NCBI GenBank assembly: GCA_907163375.1
Contig: CAJQUW010000546.1
Span: 1-64,000 of the forward strand
DNA from: Prostheceraeus crozeri
Lineage: Eukaryota > Platyhelminthes > Polycladida > Euryleptidae
Direction of reading: 5' to 3'
Length of the DNA stretch: 64,000 nt
The position numbers were made by a program, and so were the translations under genes. Below the pieces are notes generated by a model. That model was not told the origin of the DNA. It worked only from the letters and a program-made list of their open reading frames with translations, and did not search any database. This document shows, piece after piece, positions 44,207 through 56,819 of this stretch (positions within the stretch are counted from its first letter, which is position 1; each line of letters opens with the position of its first letter).

Positions 44207-45617
44207 CAGCATTGTGCAAATTAATGTGAACAAAAGTAAAAATACATGAATTCCAGCATGATTGAATTTTATTTTCAATGTAAAATGAAATATTGTCTTT
44301 CAATACATAATGTGGCCACCCTTGTCCTTCAGCAATGCTGAGAAACGACTTGGCATTGAATCGACCAATTTTTCGCACACTGATGAGATATTTTCATCAT
44401 GGAACCATACCTTAATAAGAGCTGCTATCATCTTTTGTTTCGATGAGCAATCAATCTTTCTCAGTTGCTCTTTGCAGATATGCCACAAATTTTCGATCGG
44501 AGATGCATCAGGGGAGTTTCCCGGCCAATCGAGGACGCAAATATTGTTCTCTTCAAGACAAGCTTTGGCTTTTCGGCTTGTATGGTACGGTGCCAAATCT
44601 TGTTGGAAAATTGCGTTCGGCGTTCGTTTCAACTCAGAGACAATCCGAGTTTCAATCAAATGAACATATCGATCGGAATTCATCATCCCCTCGATTGGAA
44701 TGAGACATCCGGGCCCCTTGTATGAGAAGCACCCCCAAAACATTTGCTTTGGTGGATGTTTGAATAACTGGTTCATGTGTGCAGTCCGAACCGGCTCTCC
44801 GGTACTTCGTCGAACAAACTGAGAATGATATCCTTTTGCTTCAAAGTGACACTCGTCTGAAAAGGCAACTCGACGCCAATCTTCGACGAACTATAACGCT
44901 TGGCCCACTTCAAACGTGTTTTCCTTATTTTAACTGTTAATATGGATTTCTTAAGTGGTCGACGGGCTTTCCTCCCAACCGCGAGAAACCGTCGACCCAC
45001 AGTTGAGCTGTCAACAGATAACCCGGCATGTTCAATTTCGACCTTAAGCTCATGACTTGACATTCTTGGGTTGAGTCTGCTCATCCTGATAATCTTGATA
45101 ATCTCGTGGCGTTGTCTTCTTTTTTCTTCCACATCTACCAATGCGTCGCGGTTGAAGGCTGTCCATATTTTGATCCAATTTCAAAATATTATTCACTGCA
45201 CCAAGCGAAACCGAGCATTCAGATGCGATAGCGCGTTGAGTCATTTTCGTGTACTGTCTAAGTGTCACAATCTTGCTACGCGTCTCTAGTGAGATGTGTA
45301 TGCTTTCTGAGAGAGATAAAATGTGATTAGTGACAAAAGCAGCAAGTTCAAATTCAAAATTCAAATTCTACCCAAGTTTTGTGAGAAAGGCCAAAATTTG
45401 CCATTTTGTAGAATTTGAACTTTTGAATTCAAAATCAATTATCTGCGTCAATGTTGCATTGAACACCTACGTCTGGCAATGAAAAGGTCAAATGTTAATA
45501 TCTATGCAAGTACATGAGTCATTCTATTCATGTAAGATAGAATCAAGCAAGTCAAACAAGATTAAGTGATAACATAGGAAATATGTCCTTTTGTTCATAT
45601 TGACTTGCACAATACTG
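44207..45617 (-). mobile_element. Tc1-like element (DD34E), both ends present
   Basis: A 1,411-bp element flanked by TA (44,205-44,206 and 45,618-45,619). The 30-bp ends are CAGCATTGTGCAAATTAATG at left and, on the other strand at right, CAGTATTGTGCAAGTCAATA, both followed by TGAACAAAAG. The minus-strand transposase is in three overlapping frames (44,300-45,364). By count 34 residues separate the second aspartate and the glutamate (DD34E). Inactive copy. A self-complementary AATTCAAA-rich stretch lies at 45,340-45,430. Confidence 0.92.
44300..45364 (-). pseudogene. Tc1-like transposase, frameshifted
   Basis: N-terminus (45,050-45,364): SKIVTLRQYTKMTQRAIASE and CSVSLGAVNNILK, a helix-turn-helix; then GRCGRKKKTTPRD, an AT-hook-like GRPR-type linker. 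Middle (44,773-45,141): SRLNPRMSSHELKVEIEHAG and DSSTVGRRFLAVGRKARRPL, a second helix-turn-helix. C-terminus (44,300-44,776, extending upstream in frame through FSDECHFEAKGYHSQF): QMFWGCFSYKGPG, IFQQDLAPYHTSRKAK, WPGNSPDASPIENLWHICKE. Two frameshifts, near 45,060-45,140 and near 44,870-44,900, break an otherwise full-length gene. Confidence 0.88.
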
Positions 45618-45639
45618 TATGATATTAATATCGATATTA

Positions 45640-46450
45640 ATCATATAGTCTTCCTTTCTAGGAAACCGAACGAAGCGCGCGCAGATGAATCTAATTCTGT
45701 GCATGCATCACAATACGTTGATGAGTTCCAATTAGAGGATGCGTGGTACCTACAGGCTATCTGAGGACCATATATTCTATTTTTCTTGAAACTGATGCAT
45801 TGATTTTGGGAACGATTGAATCATGAGAACATCAAAATTAGAGGTGGAAACTCAGTGAGTCCTTTCCCGCGGGCCGTTTTGAAGATCAAAGTAGCTGGAG
45901 TAAAATAGGATTAACTTAAAGGTGCAGTTCCGTCTAATTTGCAACTTAAACTCATTGCATAGTCGCTTTCACTGAGTTGGCGCATTTCTGATGACTGAGA
46001 CAACCGGAATATTCAATTTAAATGAATCCGGTAGAAAAATAAGTTTGCTCATCTATCGATATCTAAGTGATTATACAATTATGCCATACTGTAGAAATAG
46101 TTTTGAATTAATTCGCGAAAAAAATTGTCAGCGATTTCAAGATTGACCATTCAATGACGAAATTATCATTCAAAAGTTAGAGTTTTTAGATGTTTTCCAA
46201 ATGCAATTCGCCGCCGTTCCAGGAATCGTAGGAGGTCGGGAGTGGCACCATGAGAACCGCGTTGATCTGCACTTTGCTTCGCAACATTGTGCCGAAAGAT
46301 TGTGCGGATCGATTTCCGCCACTCGGCATTAATGGGCTAAGGAGACCTGATGACGTCCCTGCCTATTAGCATACATGCAGGCATCGTGCTGAATCAGCTA
46401 TGCGTAAGACGATCAATCTAAGGAGAGCATACACTGCAAACTGTGAAATA
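45640..46450. other. No gene seen
   Basis: Unassigned DNA of moderate GC. No ORF, inverted ends or exon-like segment was recognised. Confidence 0.4.
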
Positions 46451-46459
46451 CCGAGGCTA

Positions 46460-46962
46460 CACTGTAAACTGTAGGGCACTAATTCAGGCACGAAGCCGAA
46501 ATTTCGTGCCAGTTAGCGCCTTTCTAGTGCCTCGAGGCACCAGTAGGCGCCACTAGGCAATAATAGGCACCAAACCAAATATTTGTTTATCCAATGAAAT
46601 TGAAGGAAAAATCCATTTGCACGAACTCGGCACTATAAACTTAGTGCCTACTCGTGCCTTGCGTTGGTTAGAATTGATGCCTAAATTTCGTGCCCTAGAG
46701 TTTACTTACATTGTACTTACGAAATCGAAGCACAAAAAGAGAAAAACAAAATGTACAAAAACACTATTGTTCTTGCTCATACACTACGAAAGCGATAGGC
46801 TTTTTTCCTATTGGATGATCAATATAATCTATAAGGAAAGCCAATCGCTTTCGTAGTGTATGAGCAAGAACAACAAAGCTTTCGTATATGTTGTTATTCT
46901 CGTTTTGTGCATCGGTTTCGTAGTCAAAATTAGCCATCTTTCGTGTTGTACAGTTTACAGTT
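46460..46962. mobile_element. TA-flanked MITE with internal hairpin
   Basis: The ends are inverted: CACTGTAAACTGTAGGGC at left and, on the other strand, AACTGTAAACTGTACAAC at right, each next to a TA. The interior has a hairpin (about 46,774-46,875) whose arms contain CATACACTACGAAAGCGAT and its complement, and many GTGCC/GGCAC words in the left half. No transposase. Likely a Tc1/mariner-type MITE. Confidence 0.6.
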
Positions 46963-46969
46963 TAGATGG

Positions 46970-48880
46970 AAGAAAAATATTTGCTTGCATTCTCAAAGCA
47001 TGATATAAATCCAATCTTCAATGTGACAGGGCATTTATAGGCCCAGAATTCATACTAAAAGGGCTCTCCATTCTTCGATGTTTTGGGTCATGGAGGACCC
47101 ACAGCTTTGTGTTTGCCATAATAAAATGACAAAAATTACTTTTAAAGAATAAATTCAGGCATCTTGTTTAAGCTTCTAATGTGCGGTGTTTAATACATGA
47201 AATATGCATTTCTACTTCAGCATTTTGAAGCCATTTTGGTACGAGAATAAAAAGCCCCATCGATCGGAATGGGTGAGTTTGAAATGTCAAAAGATGAAAG
47301 TCTTTGACCGAATTTATATTCATCAGAACAATGCACTGTTTAGCGTATAAGTGAGTCATAGATGGAACCTCGTGCACAAGTTTGAACCTTGAACACAAAT
47401 TTGATCACAGACTTCCAGCCTTGACATTTTCAATTTTGTAGCGAAACGGCATCAAATACAATACCTTTCTCAGACTTAATCTATAAAAACGATGCTCTTT
47501 AAGCAATATCATAAGAGTGAATTCATAAGTTGTTTACGCTAGAGTTGATGCATTGCGAATCTGTGAGATGAACTGAAACATTTTTTTTGTAGGAAAAAAC
47601 GTGCATATGAGATGGATTGTGAAAAGAATTTGTGAAACTGCGGTGAATTGGATTCAAAATTTATCTCAAAATTAAATTATCAATGAATTTTGGATTTCTT
47701 GGCTTATTCGTACGACTTATCTGCATGTAAATTATTTGTAGTCCTACTCATTTTTCCTGTAGGGTTAACATGTTTTACTTGTACATGGCAATTATTCCCA
47801 GCAGTAATTCCACTAACAGGTGCCGGAAAATTCCCGTCATTAGAGATTCTTTATTGTGCCAATTTAGAAGTTAGGGAGGAGGCGCGACTGGATTCCGGGG
47901 ATTTAGAAATAGTCACGGTTAACATGCAGATTTCAGCACAACATCTGCAACTCTAACCCAACAATCTGTTACCTACAAACTTAACTACTGATCCTGTTGA
48001 ACTATTGCATGAACTCTAATTGCATGAGTATTTTAGTAAGCCACAATCACGTCATGTTACGGAAAGACTGGGGCCACTTGTAGGCTTGCCAGTGAACACG
48101 ATACTTGAACAGTTTTAGACAAGCACTTCATTCATTTGGATAAGCTCAGTTCTAAACGTTCTTTGAATAAGACATCGGAACATTTAGATATACAAGATGC
48201 CTAGCCAGAATCCAGGCGAGAATCGTACTTCTCAAAAGGGTTTGATGCCTTATTCACTGTGCAAACCTGCAATATAAAGCTAAAGCAATGGTCGACGAAT
48301 CAGTCAATGTTCCAAGGACTCGCATTGGTCAACACTGGCTAGGACTTAGGGAGATGATGAGTCGTGGAATTCACATGGGTTTTACGGAATGTAAAGCAGG
48401 ACAGGGTGTAGTGCTCTCATGGAAAAATAGCTCCATGACGAGAATTAAGAAAATAAAACAAGGTATATCACACAGTATTTCTTTGTAATTTCAACGTAGA
48501 AAACTCGAGCGATATCAATAATACCAACGATAAGATATTTACATTCCCAATATAAATCAGAAATTAAACCTTATAAAAACTCTTTTCTGTGCCTTTATCA
48601 AAAGTGAGGCACCAGAGCGGTCCTACATTCTGTTTCAATACCGTCAGCAAAATGTACTGATTTGCATACACCAGTGTACAGTAGAAAAATGCCGAAATAC
48701 TCGAGATCATCATTCAACACCTTACTCAATATTCGCAGTAGGGTGGAACTCATGCTAAACTCACAAGGCACGGTCTGACAAAAAGTTGTCATCTTCTAAA
48801 GGCCAATATCCTCAGGGAATGCATAATCGGATGATATGTGTGGCGCATCGAGTCAACACTCGATAATAACCGGAGTCCTT
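46970..48880. other. Downstream flank of the glycosyltransferase gene
   Basis: No clear gene. A plus-strand ORF at 48,288-48,488 (MVDESVNVPRTRIGQHW...) ends near a donor-like CAAG/GTATAT, but no acceptor or domain supports an exon. The 3' UTR of the minus-strand glycosyltransferase must lie in the upper part of this interval; no confident polyadenylation signal was picked. Confidence 0.35.
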
Positions 48881-48883
48881 ACT

Positions 48884-49257
48884 TCATAAAGCAATTTTGT
48901 AAAGAGAATCAATAGAGCAAACGTCAACTCTTGATTTGATTGCTCCTTGCATGAAACCATATGCCAAATGCATGAACCAGTGAATTAACAAAGAATCCTT
49001 CACCAATGCATCAACGTTATGCTGTTTTCTTTTCTGAGCGTCCCATTCAATACATCCTCGTCTATTAGCATCTGACTTAGATTTGTAGTCTCCTCCGCAT
49101 TTGCCATTGAACATACCAAATAACGAGGGGTCTAACAAAGGTGAGAATGCTGAGGGAGAAGCTAGATGAAGACGATCTAACCCTGAGTGCTTATTTCGTT
49201 GATATTCAAGCATTCGATCATGGACGAAGAAAGGTCCAGTTCTCCACATCACGTGTC
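48884..49257 (-). CDS. GT32-type glycosyltransferase, terminal exon
   Basis: Last exon of a host gene. The acceptor is TTTTTCATTTTCAG/GACACG, placing the first base at 49,257. It codes HVMWRTGPFFVHDRMLEYQR, the conserved TGP strand of Gly_transf_sug/GT32 enzymes (as in alpha-1,4-galactosyltransferases). The cysteine pair in NGKCGGDY and RRGCIEWDAQ follows, then DSLLIHWFMHLAYGF, equivalent to the family's final HxxxxSW-like helix, and a stop at 48,884. Its phase (begins with codon bases 2-3) matches the end of the exon at 63,342-63,619 exactly, giving ...SSLNQ-G-HVMW. Golgi sugar transfer is the family role; donor and acceptor sugars cannot be told. Confidence 0.8.
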
Positions 49258-49489
49258 CTGAAAATGAAAAAGTGAGACATTTCAAAATGCAAAATATCCG
49301 CTACAGTTTGATAAAATAACATACAACTTGTAATGCAGTACAAAACGGGGATACTTATATGTCATCTCCTCCCCAGGTTGTCAATTTGTCTAAAATCCGC
49401 AACTACAAATCAATCGTCATCAAACTTCAGGGAGACGTACTTGCGTGCATTTTCTACCCACATACACAGATTTGTGCAGATCGGACAAG

Positions 49490-49975
49490 TACTTGTTGCA
49501 TTAGAGACGATCGCGTGAAGTGCAGCGATGTCAACAGCTTGATCTGACTTCGCTTGTTCGACGCGTTATTGTCACTCGTGTGTGCATTGTTCTCTCTCCC
49601 TCTTCGTCTCATCCACTGTTATTTGAAATCTTCCCACGACCACTACCTTGCCGCACCTTTACTAAGTTAAAAATGTTAGTCTAAGACATGTGGCCTGGTC
49701 ATTATCACTTCACGAGTTGTCGGGAAATGACTTTGTTGACCTCAAGTCCTTTCTGCTCAGACGATGAGGTCAGTGGAAGTCAAATCAAGTTGCAAATATC
49801 GTTGCACTCCAAATTATCGCACCTGTTTCAAAAATTACTTGTCCAATCTGCACAAATTATGGCATGCGGGAAGAAAATATCCTTACTGACGTGTTTATAA
49901 AGTTTTGTGACAATTGATTCATTTATACGGATTTTAGACAGATTTGAAAACGTGTGGAGGGAGATAACCCATATG
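49490..49975. repeat. Dispersed repeat, copy 1
   Basis: Matches 61,400-61,825 in the same orientation: CGTGTGTGCATTGTTCTCTC, TGTCGGGAAATGACTTTGTT and AACGTGTGGAG(G/A)GAGATAACC occur in both, in order and at near-equal spacing. Moderate divergence with indels. No coding or inverted ends identified. The well-conserved first 200 bp (CTCTCTCCCTCTTCGTCTC...) stand out. Confidence 0.75.
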
Positions 49976-49979
49976 TAAG

Positions 49980-51220
49980 TGGTAGTAATCCGAAATTCAG
50001 ACCGTTCCGAATAGTTTGATTTGACATTTCAGCAAATTTAGCTATTAAAAGAGCATCAGGATGGTTACCAAAAATTCATCAAACACTTTAACATGATATA
50101 CATGCATGCAAGCAGACCCCCGACGATAGAGCGATCTCGTTGATGTGATGGCAAGTTACAACATCAAGACATTGAATAGCATGCTTCAGTCACCGGCATC
50201 ATATCAAATGTTTCACGGCTGATTGTTCTCGTCCAACATCGTCGATTCGCAAAGCATTTCACTGTACGCATTTGGTCGATATCGGACTATTGCAGATATT
50301 TTCAGATTGCTGATGCATGTGTCCAATCGTTTCCGATATTAGACCCCAGATGCCCGTGGAAAGTGCAGATAGAGTAGTCAGCATAATTGACTTCTGCCTC
50401 CGGTGGGCGGGCTTGTTGGACTACTTCCCATTGACTGAGCTCAAGAAACGGCTTGTCGTTGTCGCTTCGTCTCTCTCAAACGTCTCTCCAACGTCCAGAC
50501 TTTACTTAGCTCAGTAAATCTATCGCAAATAATTCATCGGTGAGAGCCCTCAATCATTTAGGCAGTATGCCGGTGGGACGAAATGATTGTGGACCATTAT
50601 GGACTGGAAACAGATGAACGATGACGACGACTACGTAATACGATGACATTAGAGGTTGTGATTTCTAGAAATAATATCAATTTTCAACTTCATCCTTAAT
50701 AATGATGATGGTAATACCATCATTATTTGACTCACACAAGAAGTCGGTGAGGGAAGCACATGTAAGACAGTCATGAATGAACAGAACTCGAATTAGAAAA
50801 AGACAAATTTTAACAGAAAGTGCACAAGGAAGAGTATATCAAGTGCAAAACTTTACAAAGGAGTTCTTTAACCTCTTCGTCCTAGCGAGTGGAGGACTCA
50901 AAGGGCACTGGCTCCGTCTTGTTGGCTCACGATAACGCAAATTATCTTACTGATGTAGCTACCGATCAGACGCTTCAGTATAATGCCGATTGGTCATGCA
51001 GATTTGCGCCTTTTTAGAACAATGTTTTCGATGTTGATGAAAGATGCACTATGTAGACAGTAATATGTATGAAAGAACAAGAAACAAGTCTGCATCTTAG
51101 GCAATAAGTATATAGAGAAAATATTTCTTTTGATGAACAAAATAATTTGAATACATTGCATTGAGACATGGCGCCAATTTGGGTCTTCCCTAACAGCCAC
51201 AAAAGCTTAACTATGGCATC
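49980..51220. other. Intron sequence, no gene seen
   Basis: A short perfect palindrome lies near 50,699-50,728 (AATAATGATGATGG and complement). Otherwise no motif, ORF or repeat pair was recognised. Confidence 0.4.
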
Positions 51221-51234
51221 ACATTATTCAGTGT

Positions 51235-51432
51235 GTGGTCTCCGTGGCACAGTGGTTAAGTGCTTGGCCTAGCGATCTTTCGGTCCAGAGGTCGAGACCC
51301 GAAGGTGTCATTGGAAGTCGTCAGGAAGGGCATCCGGACTAAAAGATCACAACTCTCCAGATTAAAGTCTGACTATGTCAGCACCGTCCAAGCCCCCAGT
51401 AAGGAGGAGTAGTGACTTTAAAACTTAATATT
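51235..51432 (+). mobile_element. tRNA-derived SINE with target duplication
   Basis: A 198-bp element. The 5' part is tRNA-like: an A-box region GTGGCACAGTGGTTAAGTG and a B-box-like GGTCGAGACCC, 30-35 bp apart. The body holds GTCAGGAAGGGCATCCGG, a segment shared with RTE-type LINE tails and many SINEs. The 14-bp target duplication ACATTATTCAGTGT / ACATTATTCAATGT (51,221-51,234 and 51,433-51,446) has one mismatch. Transcription would be by RNA polymerase III; mobilisation by an RTE-like LINE is inferred. Confidence 0.85.
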
Positions 51433-51449
51433 ACATTATTCAATGTCTG

Positions 51450-52100
51450 CAACGAGGAATATGGGAAAATTATATATTTGTCAATTAGGGCGAATGAATA
51501 GTGATGCTGTGTGAAAGATTGTATCTTCTTACTTACTTTTGAAATGAATTCTATACTTCCTCTGTCACTGTGTTCTTGTTGAATTCAACAGCAAAGCGAG
51601 GATTTAATGGCGTTGTCAAGGGAAACAACGATGCACCGCCTATTGCTGTAATTTTTGTATAAAAATGTAAGTTGCAAAGAAATTCTAAACAAAGCGCTTG
51701 CAGTGGCTTGTAGTGCTAAAATCTCATCATTATCTGCGTTCGCTAACACGAGACTTCAAAATGACAATACAGAATGTCGGAATGTGGACTATGAGCCCCT
51801 GAACCCGAGCTAAAAAGTCTGTCCGGAAATGGGACTTTCACAGAATGATACACAACAAAATGATATTTGTCTTAAATTCACTTGTTATCAAGAACAAAGA
51901 ACAAGTTGCAAAGAACAATTAAACAATAGTATTAACATTGTTAAATTGTTTGACATAGGCGGATTGAATCGCACACATATAACATTGATTTTAATTCAGG
52001 ATCTTTAGTAAGTAGGGCATACCGTTATACTCTGTTGTATGATTGATCTTAGGTTTCAAAAACTTAAAACAGCCTTTTCTTCCACTGAATTTTAGCAAGG
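51450..52100. other. Intron sequence, no gene seen
   Basis: AT-rich with a run of AACAA/TTGTT words near 51,880-51,950 that is locally repetitive. No ORF or element ends. Confidence 0.4.
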
Positions 52101-52106
52101 AAAATA

Positions 52107-52668
52107 AAACTAAACTCATAATAATAAATTTTAGCTTGAGCGCTTTCGATGACTCTAATCATAAGATTCGTCATTTATAAGAGGATTCTAAACAATCTTG
52201 CACTGAAAGTTATAAACATTCAAATTATATAGCTATGAAAAGAGATTAAGTAAAAAATTATGCATAGGTACATACTAAAATCGAGACATTGGACTATCGG
52301 AAATTAACATAGATAAGATGAAAGCACCAAAAGGCTAAGACCAAGGCAGGAGCAAGTCACTTACATGTTCTTTCATGACACATAACGGGGGCCTGAACCG
52401 CTTCAATAAAATGGCCTCAGTGATCTTAACATGGGACACATTTCTACAATACGCAGCAACAGAAAAATATGACTCGATCTTGTGTCCTGCCTAATTAGCA
52501 TAATTATACTAATGTTATAATGTAACATAGTTATAATGATATATAATTAATATAATATTAGTATTATTAATTAGAATAAGATTATTTAATCCTCTTATAA
52601 ATGACGTATCTTATGATTAGAGTCATCGAAAGCGCTATAGATAAAAATTATTATTATAAGTTTAGTTT
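52107..52668. mobile_element. 562-bp MITE with about 88-bp inverted ends, TA-flanked
   Basis: Left end AAACTAAACTCATAATAATA and right end complement AAACTAAACTTATAATAATA are each beside TA. Inward, both arms share GCGCTTTCGATGACTCTAAT and CGT.ATTTATAAGAGGATT-like sequence. The interior is AT-rich and non-coding. A Tc1/mariner-type MITE is likely from the TA. Confidence 0.82.
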
Positions 52669-52679
52669 TATGATCTTAG

Positions 52680-55600
52680 GTTGCTTCGATTTTATCATAA
52701 TTTCTTCTTCAATGCTGATTTCATAATTGGTGTTACAAAATTGATTAGTTTTGCCCTGAGTGCAGCAGTTACACTTATTTATGTGTTCTTTTGCTGCCGT
52801 ATTTATTCTTTTATGTTCCTCATTCCTCTGGCGAAGTCTTCGTTTTGTTTTGCCAAAAAAATCGAAACAACCTTAGATCAATCAAACAGTAGAGTACAAC
52901 GGTATGTGCTACTTGCTAAAAATCTTTAATTAGAATCAATATTATGAAAGAGAGTGCGATTCTATCCGCCTATGAATTCCGGAGAATTATGTTGTTGTTT
53001 AATTCTACAATCGCTCCACTATTCTCGTGATATTTGTCTGTTATTCTCTGATTCAAGTAGAGGGGCTTTTAGAACCATAATTTTTGGCATGAAATGTCTT
53101 CAAGTTGTCTATGAAACAGTACACATACATTCAGCATGTCGGCAAGCACAACACATTGTCAACTTTAGCTACATTTGCGCATGCATCACCCATAGAGGAG
53201 GGATATGTAGGTAGAGTGTCAACTCAAAGAAGTATCTGTATACAGTGAAAATTTTTACATGACAAGATTCAGTTTTTTTCCGGAGATTACGTTCCTGTGG
53301 TCTAAAAAAGTCAAAATTTTGCAAATTTAGATTCTACCGAGATGACGCGCCCTTGTAAGTAGTATGTAACATGTTGGATATCAAAAGGAACGAATGTATG
53401 CTTATAAGCATCATAACTAAGCGGAAATTAAGCTGATTTGCAAGGGAATTTCATGAGCCGCATTATAATGAAAGTCTTCATGAGAAAGTCGAGATCTTGT
53501 TTTACTTTCTTGCCTGAAATTTCAAGTTTTTAATTCAATTTTCATCGGTATGATTTGATGATTCACTAAATTCATGTTTCATTTCTTGGATCTGAATAGT
53601 GATGTGGATCCATTTACATCTTCAAAGTTGATTGAAATCATTGTCCTTCATTCTGTTATTTTGCTCTAACAGTGGCAGGTTGCCTGTGATATGATCACAT
53701 TTAAGAAGATTCTCTTGAAGTTGAGCATGAAAGCAATAGCAGGTCATCGAGTTGCCAATTTTACAAACATTTCTTCTCCAAGACCGTCATGACATGGACG
53801 ATCTGTATCATTTCCTTCTGCTTTATGCTATCATGATCAGTCAATTCCGTTGTAATCTCTTCAAAACTGCATAAATTCGCATATCTCACATTTGGTGACA
53901 ATACCACCTGTACCTCCCTTGAGTTCATTTAATAAAATCGAAAGTGTATGCACATTGGGGATTTAATAAATGCTGAGTTAGGTTCGTTAGTTTAGGTTCG
54001 TCTCACTTAATGAAAGAAAACTTAGAAAATTCAACCTTACTGGAGACTTCAATCTGCTTCCAATTGGATTTACATGTACATTGTTCAATTCTTTCTGACA
54101 AGATGGGGAACCAGGTGTATCTTGCAGGTACACAATTTCGTAGATTTCGACTTCATTCCCTACAGAGGCTCGTGCTGGGGTCGCATTGTAGGCCCAGGTT
54201 TACAGAAATCCTTTTTGAGACGTCGAATTGGATTGAAAACATTATCTCAGTGACATCCGGGTTTGAGATTTGCAGTTAGCAAGTTAATGAAATTTCGACG
54301 GGAATTCATTAATATCACTGCAACTCTAAATGGGGAGGTGTGTCGATGTTGAGAGATATAAACTAGGCGTGCTGATGACTCCTGATGTTGGATGAAATAG
54401 CAGCTATTCAATTTTTCAATTGAGGATGCAACTCAATATTTAATTATTCTATTTATATCCGGCCGGGTTTATACATCACCCCGAGACGTCCGATTTTTCA
54501 TGAGCTAACAAACTAAGCTGTGAGTCCAAATCAGCTAATGCAATGTGCAAACTATCGGCAGAAATTTTATTGGCAGTTATCTCGCGGACGTTATCTGGTA
54601 CAAAAGGTTGCATAATGTGCTCATGAGTCTTATCAGGTTCATTAGAAATGTAGAAATATTCACTAGAATTGCGCGTATTACAATACTTGAATATTGTCAT
54701 AAGACATATACGAGTAAATGTCTAAATTTTTATCCATATGCCACTACTTGTATTAGACAATTTTCAGCATAATGCATCGTAATTTTAATTGTGTTTCTTC
54801 ATAAATTTGCCCGGCAGTTTGGAAGTTTTAACGACAATGTAAAGTCCTTTCAAACTTGAAATTGTGAAAGGGATTATAGTTGATATGGATCCATGCAAGC
54901 AGTATCAAAATTTTCTATTTGTAAGTTCCTTTATACAGCAAAAGTTGATGGAATCAAAAATTGATCTCATCATTGCATTTAAGCAATTCTGTATTGACAC
55001 TTGCGTGGAAGAATATTTCATCTGACTAGCTAAAATCATTTTCCCAGTGGGAAAAATCAGCGGGCCAGCAACGTTGCTCCTAGAAGGCCCATCACTGACG
55101 ACAATGTCTCGTCGCATGTATGCCGGCCCGGCAGCTTTGGAGTCACTGGAGTCCTCACGGTAGTTAGAGGGTCCGCTCATTACATGTAAGTCTGGGAATA
55201 CAGCATGACCCTCAATTTAGACCGATGGTGGCTGAAATCCAGGCTTAGCTGCGAATTTCCTTGTTTTATCATAATAAAGAAGACACAAGAAAAAAATCAA
55301 ACATTGCATGAGCCTGAACGATTGAATATCGACCGACAAGTCGTGCAAGGTGGTATCGTATCACAGTGAGTTTTAATTCAGATTTTAATGAAGAAATTCA
55401 CTTTTTAAACTCCGAAATATCAACCAGAAAAAACCTCATTCCCACTGAATTTATAACGTCGGCAACGATGACGATGCTTCTACCTTGCAACTTTTGTCAG
55501 GGTACATTTTTCTCATACCCTACAATTTCAGTTCAGGTGCAATGTCAGATTCTTGCATCAAATATTCGAGAGATTCTCTGCCGAATCTATCCATCCGCTG

Positions 55601-56810
55601 TTGTCATGTCAAACGCTGTCCACCACAAATTGTTCCTTCCATCTTGGCAGCAGGCATGTGATGTGTCAACTCTCTCTCACTGAGCAGAAGCCCGATCAGA
55701 ATGATCCGCATCAAATATCTCTTTGTTTCAGCTCGCTGAAACCTGTGAATCTTTGGTACTATCACTGGAAACCCTGCACCTACCTCCGTTTAACTGGAGT
55801 AGATTTCAATTGACATAAATTTCTGCCCAGCAGCGGTTGCTAAGCTACTTGATAAATTAATCAGCTATGGGATTTCTTTAATCCTGAAATATTTTGATTA
55901 TCTATTGATAATCAGGAAGATGATTCTAATTGGATTGAGATCACTTTTTGCATTAGAATGATTTGAATTGCATTCCTGCATAGCATGGACAGGGTTTTTC
56001 TGGCAAGGATCCAAACAGCAATGCTGATTTATTTCCGGTCGGGGAAATTTCAGCAATTATAACCACTTTCTTAAAGTGCAGGCTTTATACAACATTTAAA
56101 TGGCGGTCTCTCTCTGTCACTCGCTGACATTCGATTGCTTTCTATAATAATAATTGTAGAAACAGCTATTTTCTTGAGAGCAGAATTATCAACTTTCTCT
56201 TATCTATGGCGTGCAGCTAGAGCGCAGCGAGGTATGGACAGAAGGGAGGAAACGTTTATTTCCTCTCGAAAGAATGTGGCTTTTCATTTTGTGATTTACA
56301 GATGTCTATTGTTCATTATGTGAAGTTGATGGTTGCGTCGCAAAATCTATGAATGAGTAAGTCAAGTGACTATATGGATATCTTGGCAGTCTCTGGCTAA
56401 TCATAACTAGCGTTTATCTTTATACACAAAACAAAACAGCGAAACGTACAGATAAGTGCTGAGTCAAAGATACATGTGAATACTTAATTAAGTCAAAAAA
56501 AGTCAAAAGTTAAGAGAAAGGGAAAAAGAACTACAAAGCAGACAGCTGACCAGCCATCGAAATGCTGAAGGCATTTCCACGAATGATAGCTAAACTGATT
56601 CGCTGTCTGAGCCATAATCATAACTTGTCTACAGACTTCTATGATTTGTCCTTTATAGAAGTCTACATAGAAAAGTTAGCTGCGGGGGGAAAAGTTAGCT
56701 TTGTGATCCCGTGGGACTGAAAAGTTGATTTTTCCACCCGGCGGTTTGCATAGAAGAGATATCTTTTCATTTCCACACAAAATGAAAAACATCTTTTTAA
56801 AAATGCACTA
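52680..56810. other. Intron sequence, no certain gene
   Basis: Several short ORFs with no recognised domain. The segment 55,040-55,180 (minus strand: MSGPSNYREDSSDSKAAGPA...) is unusually GC-rich and coding-like but has no convincing splice partner. A hairpin (GACTTCTATG ... ATAGAAGTC) lies near 56,634-56,664. Confidence 0.35.
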
Positions 56811-56819
56811 CTGCATATA

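Noticed and set aside
48288-48488. Plus-strand exon candidate ending at a donor-like site
   Set aside because: No acceptor, no domain and no partner exon.
51235-51320. Possible functional tRNA gene
   Set aside because: The A- and B-box-like parts are followed by a SINE body and flanked by target duplications, and the cloverleaf is not complete.
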